Of a stretch of DNA of 7,035 nucleotides, positions 1-5,767 are shown piece after piece. Under the pieces are notes generated by a model that made no database searches, had not been told where the DNA came from, and saw only the letters and a list, made by a program, of their open reading frames with translations. A program made the position numbers and the translations under genes. Source of the DNA: Actinomycetota bacterium (lineage in GTDB: Bacteria; Actinomycetota; Actinomycetes; Actinomycetales; Microbacteriaceae). The stretch lies in assembly GCA_009703445.1 (NCBI GenBank), contig WLGA01000057.1, positions 1 through 7,035 of the forward strand, in the 5' to 3' direction. Each line of letters begins with the position of its first letter. The first letter of the stretch is position 1.

Positions 1-15
1 CCAGTAAAGAAGTAG
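1..15 (+). CDS. Possible 3' tail of an upstream gene (edge)
   Basis: The first four codons of the window in frame 1 read P-V-K-K and end in a TAG stop three bases before the ATG of the next gene. If real, this is the last part of an upstream gene lying in the same operon, because all downstream junctions here are equally tight. The fragment is too short to identify and could be chance, since a stop in some frame is expected in 15 bases. Sequence to the left of the window would settle it at once. Confidence 0.25.
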   Translation, partial: PVKK

Positions 16-17
16 CG

Positions 18-545
18 ATGCGTCTCAACCTGAGGGTTGCCCTGATTTTGCTAATCGGATTGGTCGCCGCCGGTGGGCTTTGGTCCGGACTTCAGGCTCC
101 TGGCTCCGAAGGCGTCGATCGTGCTTCAAAAGCCTCGCTCAAGTCTGTAACTCTGGTTCTCGATTTCGGCGCTGACTCTGGTCGCCAGGTCAAAACGCTC
201 AAAGTCGATAACTTGGAGAAAGATGCTTCCGGATGGGATGTCATCGTCAAGTCCGGAACCGTGGTGCGCGGCACAAGCCAATACCCAACCGGCTTCGTCT
301 GCCGGCTCGATGGTTGGCCTTCCGAGGAGTCTCAAGACTGCGAGGACACCCCAGCCTTCACGGATGGCCACTGGGCCTACTTTGTAACGTCAAAAAAACT
401 TGGCGACGGTTGGCTGCTGAGCGGTCAAGGGGCCGCTTCGCACATCTCGAGTTGCGGCGAATTTGAAGGCTGGAAATGGGTCGGGTCGGGCGAAGACGTC
501 ACCCCTCCCGCCGTTTTGCCCGCAGTCGGCGATTGCCAGCCATGA
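18..545 (+). CDS. Secreted DUF4430 / transcobalamin beta-domain-like protein
   Basis: The product is 175 residues. It starts with a short basic region (R2, R6) and a hydrophobic stretch at about residues 7-24, which is a signal peptide or N-terminal anchor without a lipobox cysteine. The rest is a small extracellular beta domain with the landmarks I recognise from actinobacterial DUF4430 proteins: VTLVLDFG near residues 44-51, G-F-V-C-R-L-D-G at 92-99, a TP pair at 111-112, a GHWAYF block near 117-122, a W-x-x-S-x-x-G-A block near 132-139, and EGWKW at 150-154. Cysteines 95, 108, 146 and 173 could form two disulfides. DUF4430 is the fold of the beta domain of transcobalamin and intrinsic factor, and such proteins are often encoded beside ECF transporters, so a role in capturing or presenting the ligand outside the cell is inferred. 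The ATG at 18 is preferred because it opens a good signal peptide. The frame stays open to the window edge, so a longer N-terminus cannot be excluded. The upstream ribosome site (AAGAAG) is weak. The gene overlaps the next one by ATGA. Confidence 0.72.
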   Translation: MRLNLRVALILLIGLVAAGGLWSGLQAPGSEGVDRASKASLKSVTLVLDFGADSGRQVKTLKVDNLEKDASGWDVIVKSGTVVRGTSQYPTGFVCRLDGWPSEESQDCEDTPAFTDGHWAYFVTSKKLGDGWLLSGQGAASHISSCGEFEGWKWVGSGEDVTPPAVLPAVGDCQP

Positions 546-1489
546 GAGCATTCAAAGCCAGCGATATCCACCCCTATTCGTGGTGGATTCTTGGGCTCTG
601 CTTTGCAATAAGCGCCGCCGCAACGACACACATACTTGCCTTACTCGCGATTATCGCCGTTGTTATTGCGATAACAATAATCGCCCGAGAAACTGCACCC
701 TGGTCAAAGTCGCTGGCCTTTTACTTAGTGACAGCACTCCTGGTAGTTGCTATCAGGGTGATTTTTCGAATCATTTTCAACTTCGACAGCGGCCTGAACG
801 TTGCTTTTGCTCTGCCCGCGCTAAACATCTCCCTCGGCGACCTGGGCAGCGTTGAACTGTTTGGTCGAGTCAGCTGGGATGCACTGTCAGGCGCTCTTCG
901 TGACGGTTTGAAGATGGCCGCGATCATCCTCAGCGTTGGGCTAGCCAATACCCTGGCTAACCCGCGACGGTTGCTAAAAAACACGCCCGGCGCTCTGTAT
1001 GAAATCGCAAGTGCGTGGGTCATCGCAATCAACATGGCGCCGCAACTTATCGAAAGCGCGAAGCGAGTGAGAAAAGCTAGACTCCTGAGAGGTCGAAGCA
1101 GGAAACATAATCTTCTGAGCAGTTTGATCATCCCGGTTTTAGAAGACACGATCGAAAGATCTCTGGCTTTGGCAGCCTCGATGTCTGCGCGCGGTTTCGG
1201 TCGTCAGGGAGAACTGAACCCGAGACAACATTTCTTTAGTCGCCTGCTATCCGTCGTTGGTGTCCTATGCCTTGCGATTGGTTCGTATCTTTTGCTCACC
1301 ATGTCGAGTCTTTGGATTCCTTTGACGACGATGGGTTTCGGCGTTTTTTCGGTATTGATCACCACCCGCATCGCTAGCCTTCGCCAGGTTCGCACCCGAT
1401 TTCAGCCGGACGTCTGGACAGTGCGGGATTTCATCATCTGCACGGTTGGCTCAGCGATTGCAACTCTGTCACTTGGCGGGTTGATCTAA
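542..1489 (+). CDS. ECF transporter T component (EcfT/CbiQ family)
   Basis: The product is a 315-residue integral membrane protein and the coupling (T) subunit of an energy-coupling factor importer. It links ATP hydrolysis in the A component to toppling of the S component. Hydrophobic helices lie near residues 13-48, 58-79, 236-275 and 296-313. Between them are the two long coupling helices, each ending in the arginine motif typical of EcfT: A-R-L-L-R-G at 179-184 and S-A-R-G-F-G at 215-220. These arginines contact the grooves of the two ATPase domains. I chose the ATG at 542, not the upstream in-frame ATG at 476, because it forms an ATGA overlap with the previous gene and because the extra 22 residues (basic, arginine-rich) would only shadow the preceding gene. 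There is no clear ribosome site, as expected for a translationally coupled start. The stop overlaps the next start (TAATG). In SEED naming this would be CbrV if the substrate is cobalamin, which the sequence alone does not prove. Confidence 0.88.
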   Translation: MRAFKASDIHPYSWWILGLCFAISAAATTHILALLAIIAVVIAITIIARETAPWSKSLAFYLVTALLVVAIRVIFRIIFNFDSGLNVAFALPALNISLGDLGSVELFGRVSWDALSGALRDGLKMAAIILSVGLANTLANPRRLLKNTPGALYEIASAWVIAINMAPQLIESAKRVRKARLLRGRSRKHNLLSSLIIPVLEDTIERSLALAASMSARGFGRQGELNPRQHFFSRLLSVVGVLCLAIGSYLLLTMSSLWIPLTTMGFGVFSVLITTRIASLRQVRTRFQPDVWTVRDFIICTVGSAIATLSLGGLI

Positions 1490-2817
1490 TGCTGAGAATC
1501 AGAAATCTGACATTTACTTATAAACACCTCGATACGCCGGCCCTTAGAAACATAAATCTTGAAATCGAGGATGGAAAGTTCGTTCTGATCAAGGGGTCGA
1601 CGGGCAGCGGTAAATCGACCCTACTGAAAGCGATCAATGGCCTGGTCCCTCACTTCACGGGAGGCAGGTTTGCCGGATCGATTGAAATCGACGGGCGCAA
1701 TGTGACCCTGCTTCAACCACACGACATGGCCGAATACGTGGCCTATGTAAACCAGCAACCCGAAGCTGCATTTGCGACCGAAACTGTTGAACAGGAACTT
1801 GCATTTGGCCTAGAGCAACTTGGCTGGGCGCCCGACTCGATGGAAGGTCGAATCACAGCGCTTGCCGCAAACTTTGGCCTCTCAGAACTGATGAAATCTT
1901 CGCTCTCGGAGCTCTCGGGCGGTCAACAGCAGCGTGTTGCCATCGCCTCAGCTTTGGCAGCGGGTCAAAAACTTTTACTCATGGATGAGCCGACCTCGGC
2001 GCTTGACGCCGAGAGTGCAGAATCCTTGATTCAACTTTTGAGTGACCTAGCTAAACGGGATGGAATTACGGTTCTGATTGCCGAACACCGGCATGAGCGG
2101 CTACTCCTTTTTATAGACCTAGTGATTGCGCTCGAAAGCGATGGTTCGATCTCACTAGGAGGCGAGGCCTCTGCACCTTCTCTCCCATTGACCGCACGGG
2201 CTCATAAAAAGACCATGGGTGACGTTGTTCTCACCTGCCAAGGGCTTGGGAAAAGCTACCCCTCAGGTTTCTCGCTTCAGGCAATGGACCTTTCACTTTG
2301 CGCAAATCAGATTACCGGCGTGCTCGGTGACAATGGCAGCGGTAAGACGACCCTGCTCTGGGCAGTTTTGGAGGATGCCTGGAAGCAAGGCGCTGAAGTA
2401 GCCATGGTTCCTCAGAACGCCCAAGACCTCCTTTTCCTAAGTTCAGTCTCGGATGAACTAGCCGAAGCCGCTGAAGGGCTCTCTGCTGAAGCAAAGCGCC
2501 CAGCGAGCTATCTCGAGGAGATAGTTGGCCGCCTAGACCCGTTCAAGCACCCTCGTGATCTTTCCGCGGGTCAGCAACTAGCCCTAGTTTTGGCGATTCA
2601 GCTCGCATCAGGAGCCAAAACCTTGATCATGGATGAGCCAACGCGAGGTTTGGACGCACGCGCCAAGCAAGCCCTGGCGAGCACTCTGCACGATCTTCGC
2701 GAAAAGGGGCACGCAATATTGATCGCCACCCATGATCGCGACTTTCTCGAAAACGTTGCCGATCGTGTCATAGTTGTCGACCGAGGCGTTGCGACCGAAA
2801 TAGGTGAACACAAGTGA
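1489..2817 (+). CDS. ECF transporter A component, duplicated ATPase
   Basis: The product is a 442-residue cytoplasmic protein with two ABC ATPase domains in one chain, replacing the usual EcfA1/EcfA2 pair. Domain 1 has Walker A G-S-T-G-S-G-K-S-T (36-44), a Q-loop at 89-90 (NQQPEAAF), signature LSGGQQQR (142-149), Walker B LLLMDEP (162-168, catalytic E167), a SALD D-loop and switch H200. Domain 2 has Walker A G-D-N-G-S-G-K-T-T (280-288), Q-loop Q309, a variant signature LSAGQQLA (358-365), Walker B TLIMDEP (378-384, E383) and switch H415. Both sets of catalytic residues are present. Domain 2 is clearly shorter: only 23 residues separate its Walker A lysine from the Q-loop glutamine, against 47 in domain 1. 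It powers the T and S components encoded on either side. The start ATG overlaps the previous stop, and the final TGA sits inside the GTG start of the next gene (GTGA). SEED calls this architecture in cobalamin systems CbrU. Confidence 0.92.
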   Translation: MLRIRNLTFTYKHLDTPALRNINLEIEDGKFVLIKGSTGSGKSTLLKAINGLVPHFTGGRFAGSIEIDGRNVTLLQPHDMAEYVAYVNQQPEAAFATETVEQELAFGLEQLGWAPDSMEGRITALAANFGLSELMKSSLSELSGGQQQRVAIASALAAGQKLLLMDEPTSALDAESAESLIQLLSDLAKRDGITVLIAEHRHERLLLFIDLVIALESDGSISLGGEASAPSLPLTARAHKKTMGDVVLTCQGLGKSYPSGFSLQAMDLSLCANQITGVLGDNGSGKTTLLWAVLEDAWKQGAEVAMVPQNAQDLLFLSSVSDELAEAAEGLSAEAKRPASYLEEIVGRLDPFKHPRDLSAGQQLALVLAIQLASGAKTLIMDEPTRGLDARAKQALASTLHDLREKGHAILIATHDRDFLENVADRVIVVDRGVATEIGEHK

Positions 2818-3584
2818 GGGCCAAACTTTGGTCTGTAGCAACCATTTCAATCGCTGCCGTTGCTTCTATCACGATGTTTATTTGGCCACTCTTGATTTCG
2901 GGCTCGGATGTGAGCCAAGCATCGATAGCCCAAGCAGCTTTCATGTCGCTAATGCCTGTTCTTCTGCTGGTCATGCTGATTGAGTTCGGGTCAGGAAAAA
3001 TCGACTCTCGGAGCCTGGCTCTTCTTGGACTATTAATCGCCTTGAATGCGGTGATTCGGCTGCTCGGGGCCGGAGTCTCGGGTATTGAGACCGTGTTTCT
3101 ACTAATCATCCTTGGCGCTTACGTGTTCGGCCCGGGCTTTGGTTTCTTGTTGGGCACCGGATCCCTTTTTGTCTCGGCTATCTTGGGTGCCGGTGTCGGC
3201 CCATGGTTGCCTTTTCAAATGATGGCCGCCGGCTTAGTTGGCCTCGGTGCCGGCTTGGTTGGTAAATGGTCGACAAACGTAACCTTTGAGCGAGTGACAC
3301 TAAGTGTTTACGCAGTCATTGCGAGCTTCTCGTATGGAGCGCTCATGACGATGTGGAACTGGCCATTTCTTGCCGGTGTCGGTTCGAGCCTTTCATACCG
3401 GCCGGGCGCAGCAATCATCGAGAATCTTCAGGCATTCCTTCGGTATGAAATCTTCACCGGTGGTTTGCTCTGGGATCTGGGCCGCGCCGTCACAACTGTC
3501 GTTTTAATCGCGTTAACAGGGAAAACCTTGTTGGCCACTCTTCGCAGAGCCGCCAACAAGGCCGAATTTGGACCGCTGGATTAG
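2814..3584 (+). CDS. ECF transporter S component, probably cobalamin/corrinoid
   Basis: The product is 256 residues and strongly hydrophobic, with membrane segments near residues 8-29, 42-57, 66-84, 92-127 (probably two), 134-150, 160-180 and 224-240. It is the substrate-binding subunit of the ECF importer. I recognise the block around residues 104-146, V-F-G-P-G-F-G-F-L-L-G-T-G followed by G-V-G-P-W-L-P-F-Q-M at 127-136, as characteristic of a family of actinobacterial ECF S components (the CbrT-like group). The nearby W-N-W-P-F stretch at 181-185 also fits. The start is GTG, overlapping the previous stop as GTGA, with a weak upstream AGGTG. The DUF4430 gene at the head of the operon favours cobalamin or a corrinoid as ligand. 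That assignment is contextual, since S components cannot be given a substrate from motifs alone. No intrinsic terminator is visible after the TAG stop. Confidence 0.85.
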   Translation: MRAKLWSVATISIAAVASITMFIWPLLISGSDVSQASIAQAAFMSLMPVLLLVMLIEFGSGKIDSRSLALLGLLIALNAVIRLLGAGVSGIETVFLLIILGAYVFGPGFGFLLGTGSLFVSAILGAGVGPWLPFQMMAAGLVGLGAGLVGKWSTNVTFERVTLSVYAVIASFSYGALMTMWNWPFLAGVGSSLSYRPGAAIIENLQAFLRYEIFTGGLLWDLGRAVTTVVLIALTGKTLLATLRRAANKAEFGPLD

Positions 3585-3590
3585 ATTGCC

Positions 3591-3622
3591 TAGTCAAGTA
3601 ACCCTAGACAAACTTGTCACTA
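3591..3622. promoter_or_regulatory. Overlapping inverted repeats, candidate operator
   Basis: The 75-base gap between the S component and the HicB-like gene holds a perfect 5+5 palindrome, GACAA-AC-TTGTC (3607-3618). It is nested in a wider imperfect inverted repeat, TAGTCAAG (3591-3598) against CTTG-tc-ACTA (3613-3622). A possible -10 box TAAGAT starts at 3621, but I find no convincing -35 at normal spacing. The placement just upstream of a gene with its own HTH suggests an autoregulatory operator. There is no U-tract, so it is not a good terminator. Short palindromes occur by chance, hence the low confidence. Confidence 0.3.
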
Positions 3623-3646
3623 AGATTAGTTCTAACCGATTGAAGC

Positions 3647-3653
3647 AAGGAGG
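3647..3653 (+). promoter_or_regulatory. Strong ribosome binding site for the HicB-like gene
   Basis: AAGGAGG is a near-perfect Shine-Dalgarno sequence six bases before the ATG at 3660. It fixes that start. It also contrasts with the upstream ECF genes, which have weak sites and rely on overlapping codons, so this gene is translated independently of the operon before it. Confidence 0.85.
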
Positions 3654-3659
3654 AGCACC

Positions 3660-4046
3660 ATGAAGATCACCGCGACCGCAGAGCGTCAGGCCGACGGATG
3701 GTTGATTGCGTGCCCTGAACTCGACAACTTCACCACCACCTCAAAGCGCCTAGACAAGGCGACGGAGCAGTTGAAGGCTCTTGCCGAGAAATCGACTGGC
3801 GAATCGCAGTGCGACATCGTCGTGAAGGTCGAAGCCGTTATGCCTGGCATCATTTGCGACATCGAAGCCGCTCAGTCAAAGATGCGTGACGCCACCCGCC
3901 TTCAAGAAGAGGCTTCAAACGAGATTCGTGACGTAGTTGGTCGCATGCGCGACGAGGGTCTCACAATGCGAGACATCGCGGTTTTGCTCGGTGTTACACC
4001 GCAGCGCGTTGCTCAGCTAGCGCCTTGCACAGACTCTGCACACTAA
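3660..4046 (+). CDS. HicB-like protein with C-terminal helix-turn-helix
   Basis: The product is 128 residues. Residues 1-45 resemble the partial RNase H-like fold of HicB antitoxins: an MKITATAER strand, then D-G-W-L-I-A-C-P-E-L-D (12-22) and an amphipathic helix T-S-K-R-L-D-K-A. A second strand (CDIVVKVEAV, 51-60) follows, then a charged helical stretch that could be a coiled coil (about 66-97). It ends with a clear HTH: G-L-T-M-R-D-I-A-V-L-L-G-V-T-P-Q-R-V-A-Q-L at 100-120, with the A..LGVT..RV pattern of sigma-like or antitoxin DNA readers. HicB normally pairs with a 55-80 residue HicA mRNA interferase encoded next to it. None is present: the upstream gap is only 75 bases and the downstream gene converges. 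It is therefore an orphan, perhaps a DNA-binding regulator rather than a working antitoxin. It has its own strong ribosome site. I am fairly sure of the fold class and unsure of the function. Confidence 0.75.
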   Translation: MKITATAERQADGWLIACPELDNFTTTSKRLDKATEQLKALAEKSTGESQCDIVVKVEAVMPGIICDIEAAQSKMRDATRLQEEASNEIRDVVGRMRDEGLTMRDIAVLLGVTPQRVAQLAPCTDSAH

Positions 4047-4052
4047 ATAGTT

Positions 4053-4072
4053 CTTGCGCTAAACGCGCCAAG
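4053..4072. terminator. Stem-loop between convergent genes, weak
   Basis: CTTGCGC-taaac-GCGC-c-AAG forms a seven-pair stem with one bulged base and a five-base loop. It lies across the tail-to-tail junction of the HicB-like gene and the TRIC gene, whose stop is inside it. No proper U-run follows on either strand, so it is at best a poor bidirectional terminator. It is the only candidate in this 12-base gap. Confidence 0.3.
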
Positions 4073-4703
4073 TTGGCAGACGCCAGCCGAATACAACAGC
4101 CATCAAACGCAAAACTGTGATTGCCAACGCGCTCACGCCGATAGCCCAGAAGGCCGGCCAGCCCAACAGGTTCAGCACTACGACAAGCCATCCCCCGGCA
4201 AAGGCGATAACCGCGTATGGCTGGTGGTCATTAAACGCCCGTGGAATCTCGTTTACGACAACGTCACGGAGCACCCCACCGAATACCGGCGTGATGACGC
4301 CCATGACGACTGCGATGATTGGGGACATCCCGGCTGTGATTGCAATCTGGGTTCCGCTCGCAGCAAAGATACCGAGCCCCAGAGCATCTGGCCACTGCAT
4401 ACTGCGTTCGGTCAGTTCGATGTGACGGGCACGCATGAAGAACAATGCGAAGGCGCACATCAAAAGGATTACCCAGATCCAGATCTCATTCTGAACCCAA
4501 AAGAATGGACGACGGTCAAGCAGGATGTCGCGAAGGGTTCCACCGCCAAATGCGGCGAGTGAGGTCACGATTGCCATTCCGACAATGTCAAGCTTCTTAC
4601 GCGCGGCTTCGATCAACCCAGATAGGGCAAAAGCCAAGGTGCCGATGATTTCGAAAGCCTGCGTTCCGTAGCTAACTAGCCACTCGCCAAGGGTCTGATT
4701 CAT
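4059..4703 (-). CDS. TRIC / UPF0126 (YadS-like) membrane channel protein
   Basis: The product is a 214-residue integral membrane protein built from two similar halves of about three helices each, plus a final helix. The duplicated signature is visible: G-T-L-A-F-A-L-S-G then G-G-G-T-L-R-D at 53-59 in the first half, and G-I-F-A-A-S-G then G-G-V-L-R-D at 142-147 in the second. The glycine pairs kink the pore-lining helices. Bacterial and archaeal homologues are trimeric cation channels of the TRIC fold, and Pfam labels the domain a glycine transporter (PF03458), so the physiological substrate is uncertain. The length is normal for the family (about 200-215). The start ATG overlaps the stop of the hydrolase gene by four bases (ATGA). 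There is no ribosome site of its own, so it is probably translated by coupling. It is the last gene of a three-gene operon. Confidence 0.9.
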   Translation of the reverse strand: MNQTLGEWLVSYGTQAFEIIGTLAFALSGLIEAARKKLDIVGMAIVTSLAAFGGGTLRDILLDRRPFFWVQNEIWIWVILLMCAFALFFMRARHIELTERSMQWPDALGLGIFAASGTQIAITAGMSPIIAVVMGVITPVFGGVLRDVVVNEIPRAFNDHQPYAVIAFAGGWLVVVLNLLGWPAFWAIGVSALAITVLRLMAVVFGWRLPTWRV

Positions 4704-5248
4704 AGGCTCAATTGTGCCAGAGGAACGACGCGACCTCCGCGACCAGGCAGCTGCTCGTTGAAGTTATCGTTCTGTTCCTCAACAACCGCCTGGGCGCTGA
4801 CGACATGGCCGCCCCACTCGTACCCAGTCGTGGTGTGAGCATCAGCAATCAGAGTGACGTTGAAGCCCTTTGCGAGGGCGTCGTGCGAGGTGTGACGAAT
4901 GCAGTTGTTGGTCTGAGCTCCACAAACTACCAGGTGGCCGACATTCAGCTTTTCTAGCGTCTCAGCCAGGTTGGTATCTTCGAATGAGCTGCGGAAAGTC
5001 TTGCGGACCATGTTTTCACCCTGCAGCGGAATCAATTCAGAGACGATTTGCCACTCATCCGAATCAATCACTAGTTCTTCATCCGAGTGCTGAACCCAGA
5101 TCACTGGGACGTCTGCCTCGCGGGCTTTAGCAACAGCGGCTTCGATGTTGGAAATGACCTCATCGCGCTTATACGCGCCTTCGACTACGCCGTTCTGAAC
5201 ATCGACTACTAGAAGAGCCGAATTCTCGCGGACCGCAGGGATGGTCAT
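4700..5248 (-). CDS. Isochorismatase-family cysteine hydrolase
   Basis: The product is a 182-residue soluble alpha/beta enzyme. The catalytic triad of the cysteine hydrolase family is in place: D16 in L-V-V-D-V-Q-N-G, K83 in V-R-K-T-F-R-S-S-F, and the nucleophile C116 in G-A-Q-T-N-N-C-I-R. The A-Q-T segment before the cysteine fits the usual cis-peptide and oxyanion loop. The later D-A-H-T-T-T (136-141) matches the family's A-D-A position. The family includes isochorismatase, nicotinamidase, N-carbamoylsarcosine amidase and many uncharacterised amidases. The nicotinamidase metal-site pattern (D-x-H about 35 residues after D16) appears absent, although H54 lies in W-V-Q-H-S-D, so I would not call it PncA. 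No partner enzyme nearby suggests a substrate. It starts inside the stop of the DUF805 gene (ATGA) and overlaps the TRIC gene likewise. Confidence 0.9.
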   Translation of the reverse strand: MTIPAVRENSALLVVDVQNGVVEGAYKRDEVISNIEAAVAKAREADVPVIWVQHSDEELVIDSDEWQIVSELIPLQGENMVRKTFRSSFEDTNLAETLEKLNVGHLVVCGAQTNNCIRHTSHDALAKGFNVTLIADAHTTTGYEWGGHVVSAQAVVEEQNDNFNEQLPGRGGRVVPLAQLSL

Positions 5249-5637
5249 TCGCCCGAAACAACCTTGACCGAAGCGCCGTATTCGTTGGCTTCAGGCTGGC
5301 TGTCCTTGGTTAGCTGAATTAGGAGCATGATGATTCCAGCAATCGGGATCAGGATAAAGAAGAAATAGTTGCCCGAGCGACCGACATCGTGCAGACGGCG
5401 CCAGGTAACAGCGAGTGACGGAACAATGGTGGCCAGTGACCAAAGGTTTGAAAGAGTCGAGCTCTGGTCCACTTCAAAATCACCCATCATCTCGCGATGC
5501 CCCGGCGCAATGATCGAGATTGCCGAACTTACTAGAACAGTGAACAAAACCGTGAACCAGAATTCGCTTCTGCGGGCGCGACCCTTGAAGGTGGCGTAGT
5601 TCTTGAAATAGCTCTTGATTGCATCGATAAATGACAT
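5245..5637 (-). CDS. DUF805 membrane protein
   Basis: The product is a 130-residue inner-membrane protein of unknown function. DUF805 landmarks are clear: an N-terminal amphipathic segment with Y-F-K-N-Y-A-T-F-K-G-R-A-R-R-S-E-F-W-F (about 9-27), a first hydrophobic helix (about 27-43), a second near 62-76, then W-R-R-L-H-D-V-G-R-S-G (about 78-88), and a last helix with I-P-I-A-G-I-I-M-L-L. The charged tail is cytoplasmic by inference. I chose the ATG at 5637 over the in-frame ATG at 5682. A good AAGGAGC site lies five bases upstream of it, and family members begin at this point (M-S-F-x-x-A-I-K-S-Y-F). It is the first gene of a three-gene operon and its stop overlaps the hydrolase start. No strong promoter is visible in the 50 bases before it, although CTGACA (minus strand, 5673-5678) with TATGGC (5650-5655) has 17-base spacing. 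Confidence 0.88.
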   Translation of the reverse strand: MSFIDAIKSYFKNYATFKGRARRSEFWFTVLFTVLVSSAISIIAPGHREMMGDFEVDQSSTLSNLWSLATIVPSLAVTWRRLHDVGRSGNYFFFILIPIAGIIMLLIQLTKDSQPEANEYGASVKVVSGE

Positions 5638-5642
5638 GATCA

Positions 5643-5649
5643 GCTCCTT
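5643..5649 (-). promoter_or_regulatory. Ribosome binding site of the DUF805 gene
   Basis: AAGGAGC on the minus strand lies five bases before the ATG at 5637. It decides the start in favour of the shorter 130-residue product. It is the only good ribosome site in this three-gene operon, so the two downstream genes probably depend on coupling. Confidence 0.8.
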
Positions 5650-5689
5650 GCCATAACGATAACACCGCCCGCTGTCAGGCACCGGTTAA

Positions 5690-5715
5690 ACAAAAAACCC
5701 ACCATTTCTGGTGGG
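5690..5715 (-). terminator. Intrinsic terminator of ssrA
   Basis: On the minus strand CCCACCA-gaaa-TGGTGGG forms a perfect seven-pair stem with a GAAA tetraloop, followed directly by TTTTTT-G-TTT. This is a textbook Rho-independent terminator. It ends the ssrA transcript about 50 bases after the mature 3' end. It also separates that transcript from the DUF805 operon on the same strand. Confidence 0.92.
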
Positions 5716-5744
5716 CTATTTGTTATGGGATGACTCGTTGGCTT

Positions 5745-5758
5745 GTTCCTTTCGGAAC
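5745..5758 (-). other. Small hairpin in the ssrA trailer
   Basis: On the minus strand GTTCC-GAAA-GGAAC is a perfect five-pair stem with a GNRA tetraloop. It lies ten bases past the tmRNA discriminator base and before the terminator. It has no U-run. It could help define the precursor trailer for 3' processing, which is an inference. Confidence 0.5.
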
Positions 5759-5767
5759 CGCCCTGAG

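Noticed and set aside
476..541. In-frame ATG giving a 22-residue N-terminal extension of the T component
   Set aside because: It lies wholly inside the preceding gene, is arginine-rich and unlike EcfT N-termini. The ATG at 542 forms a clean ATGA overlap.
3585..3659. Terminator or riboswitch between the S component and the HicB-like gene
   Set aside because: There is no stem followed by a U-run, and 75 bases is too short for a cobalamin riboswitch. Only short palindromes are present.
4117..4648. Open frames on the + strand opposite the TRIC gene (up to 112 codons)
   Set aside because: They are antisense shadows of a well-conserved membrane protein. Their translations show no recognisable domain and are rich in scattered charged and histidine residues.
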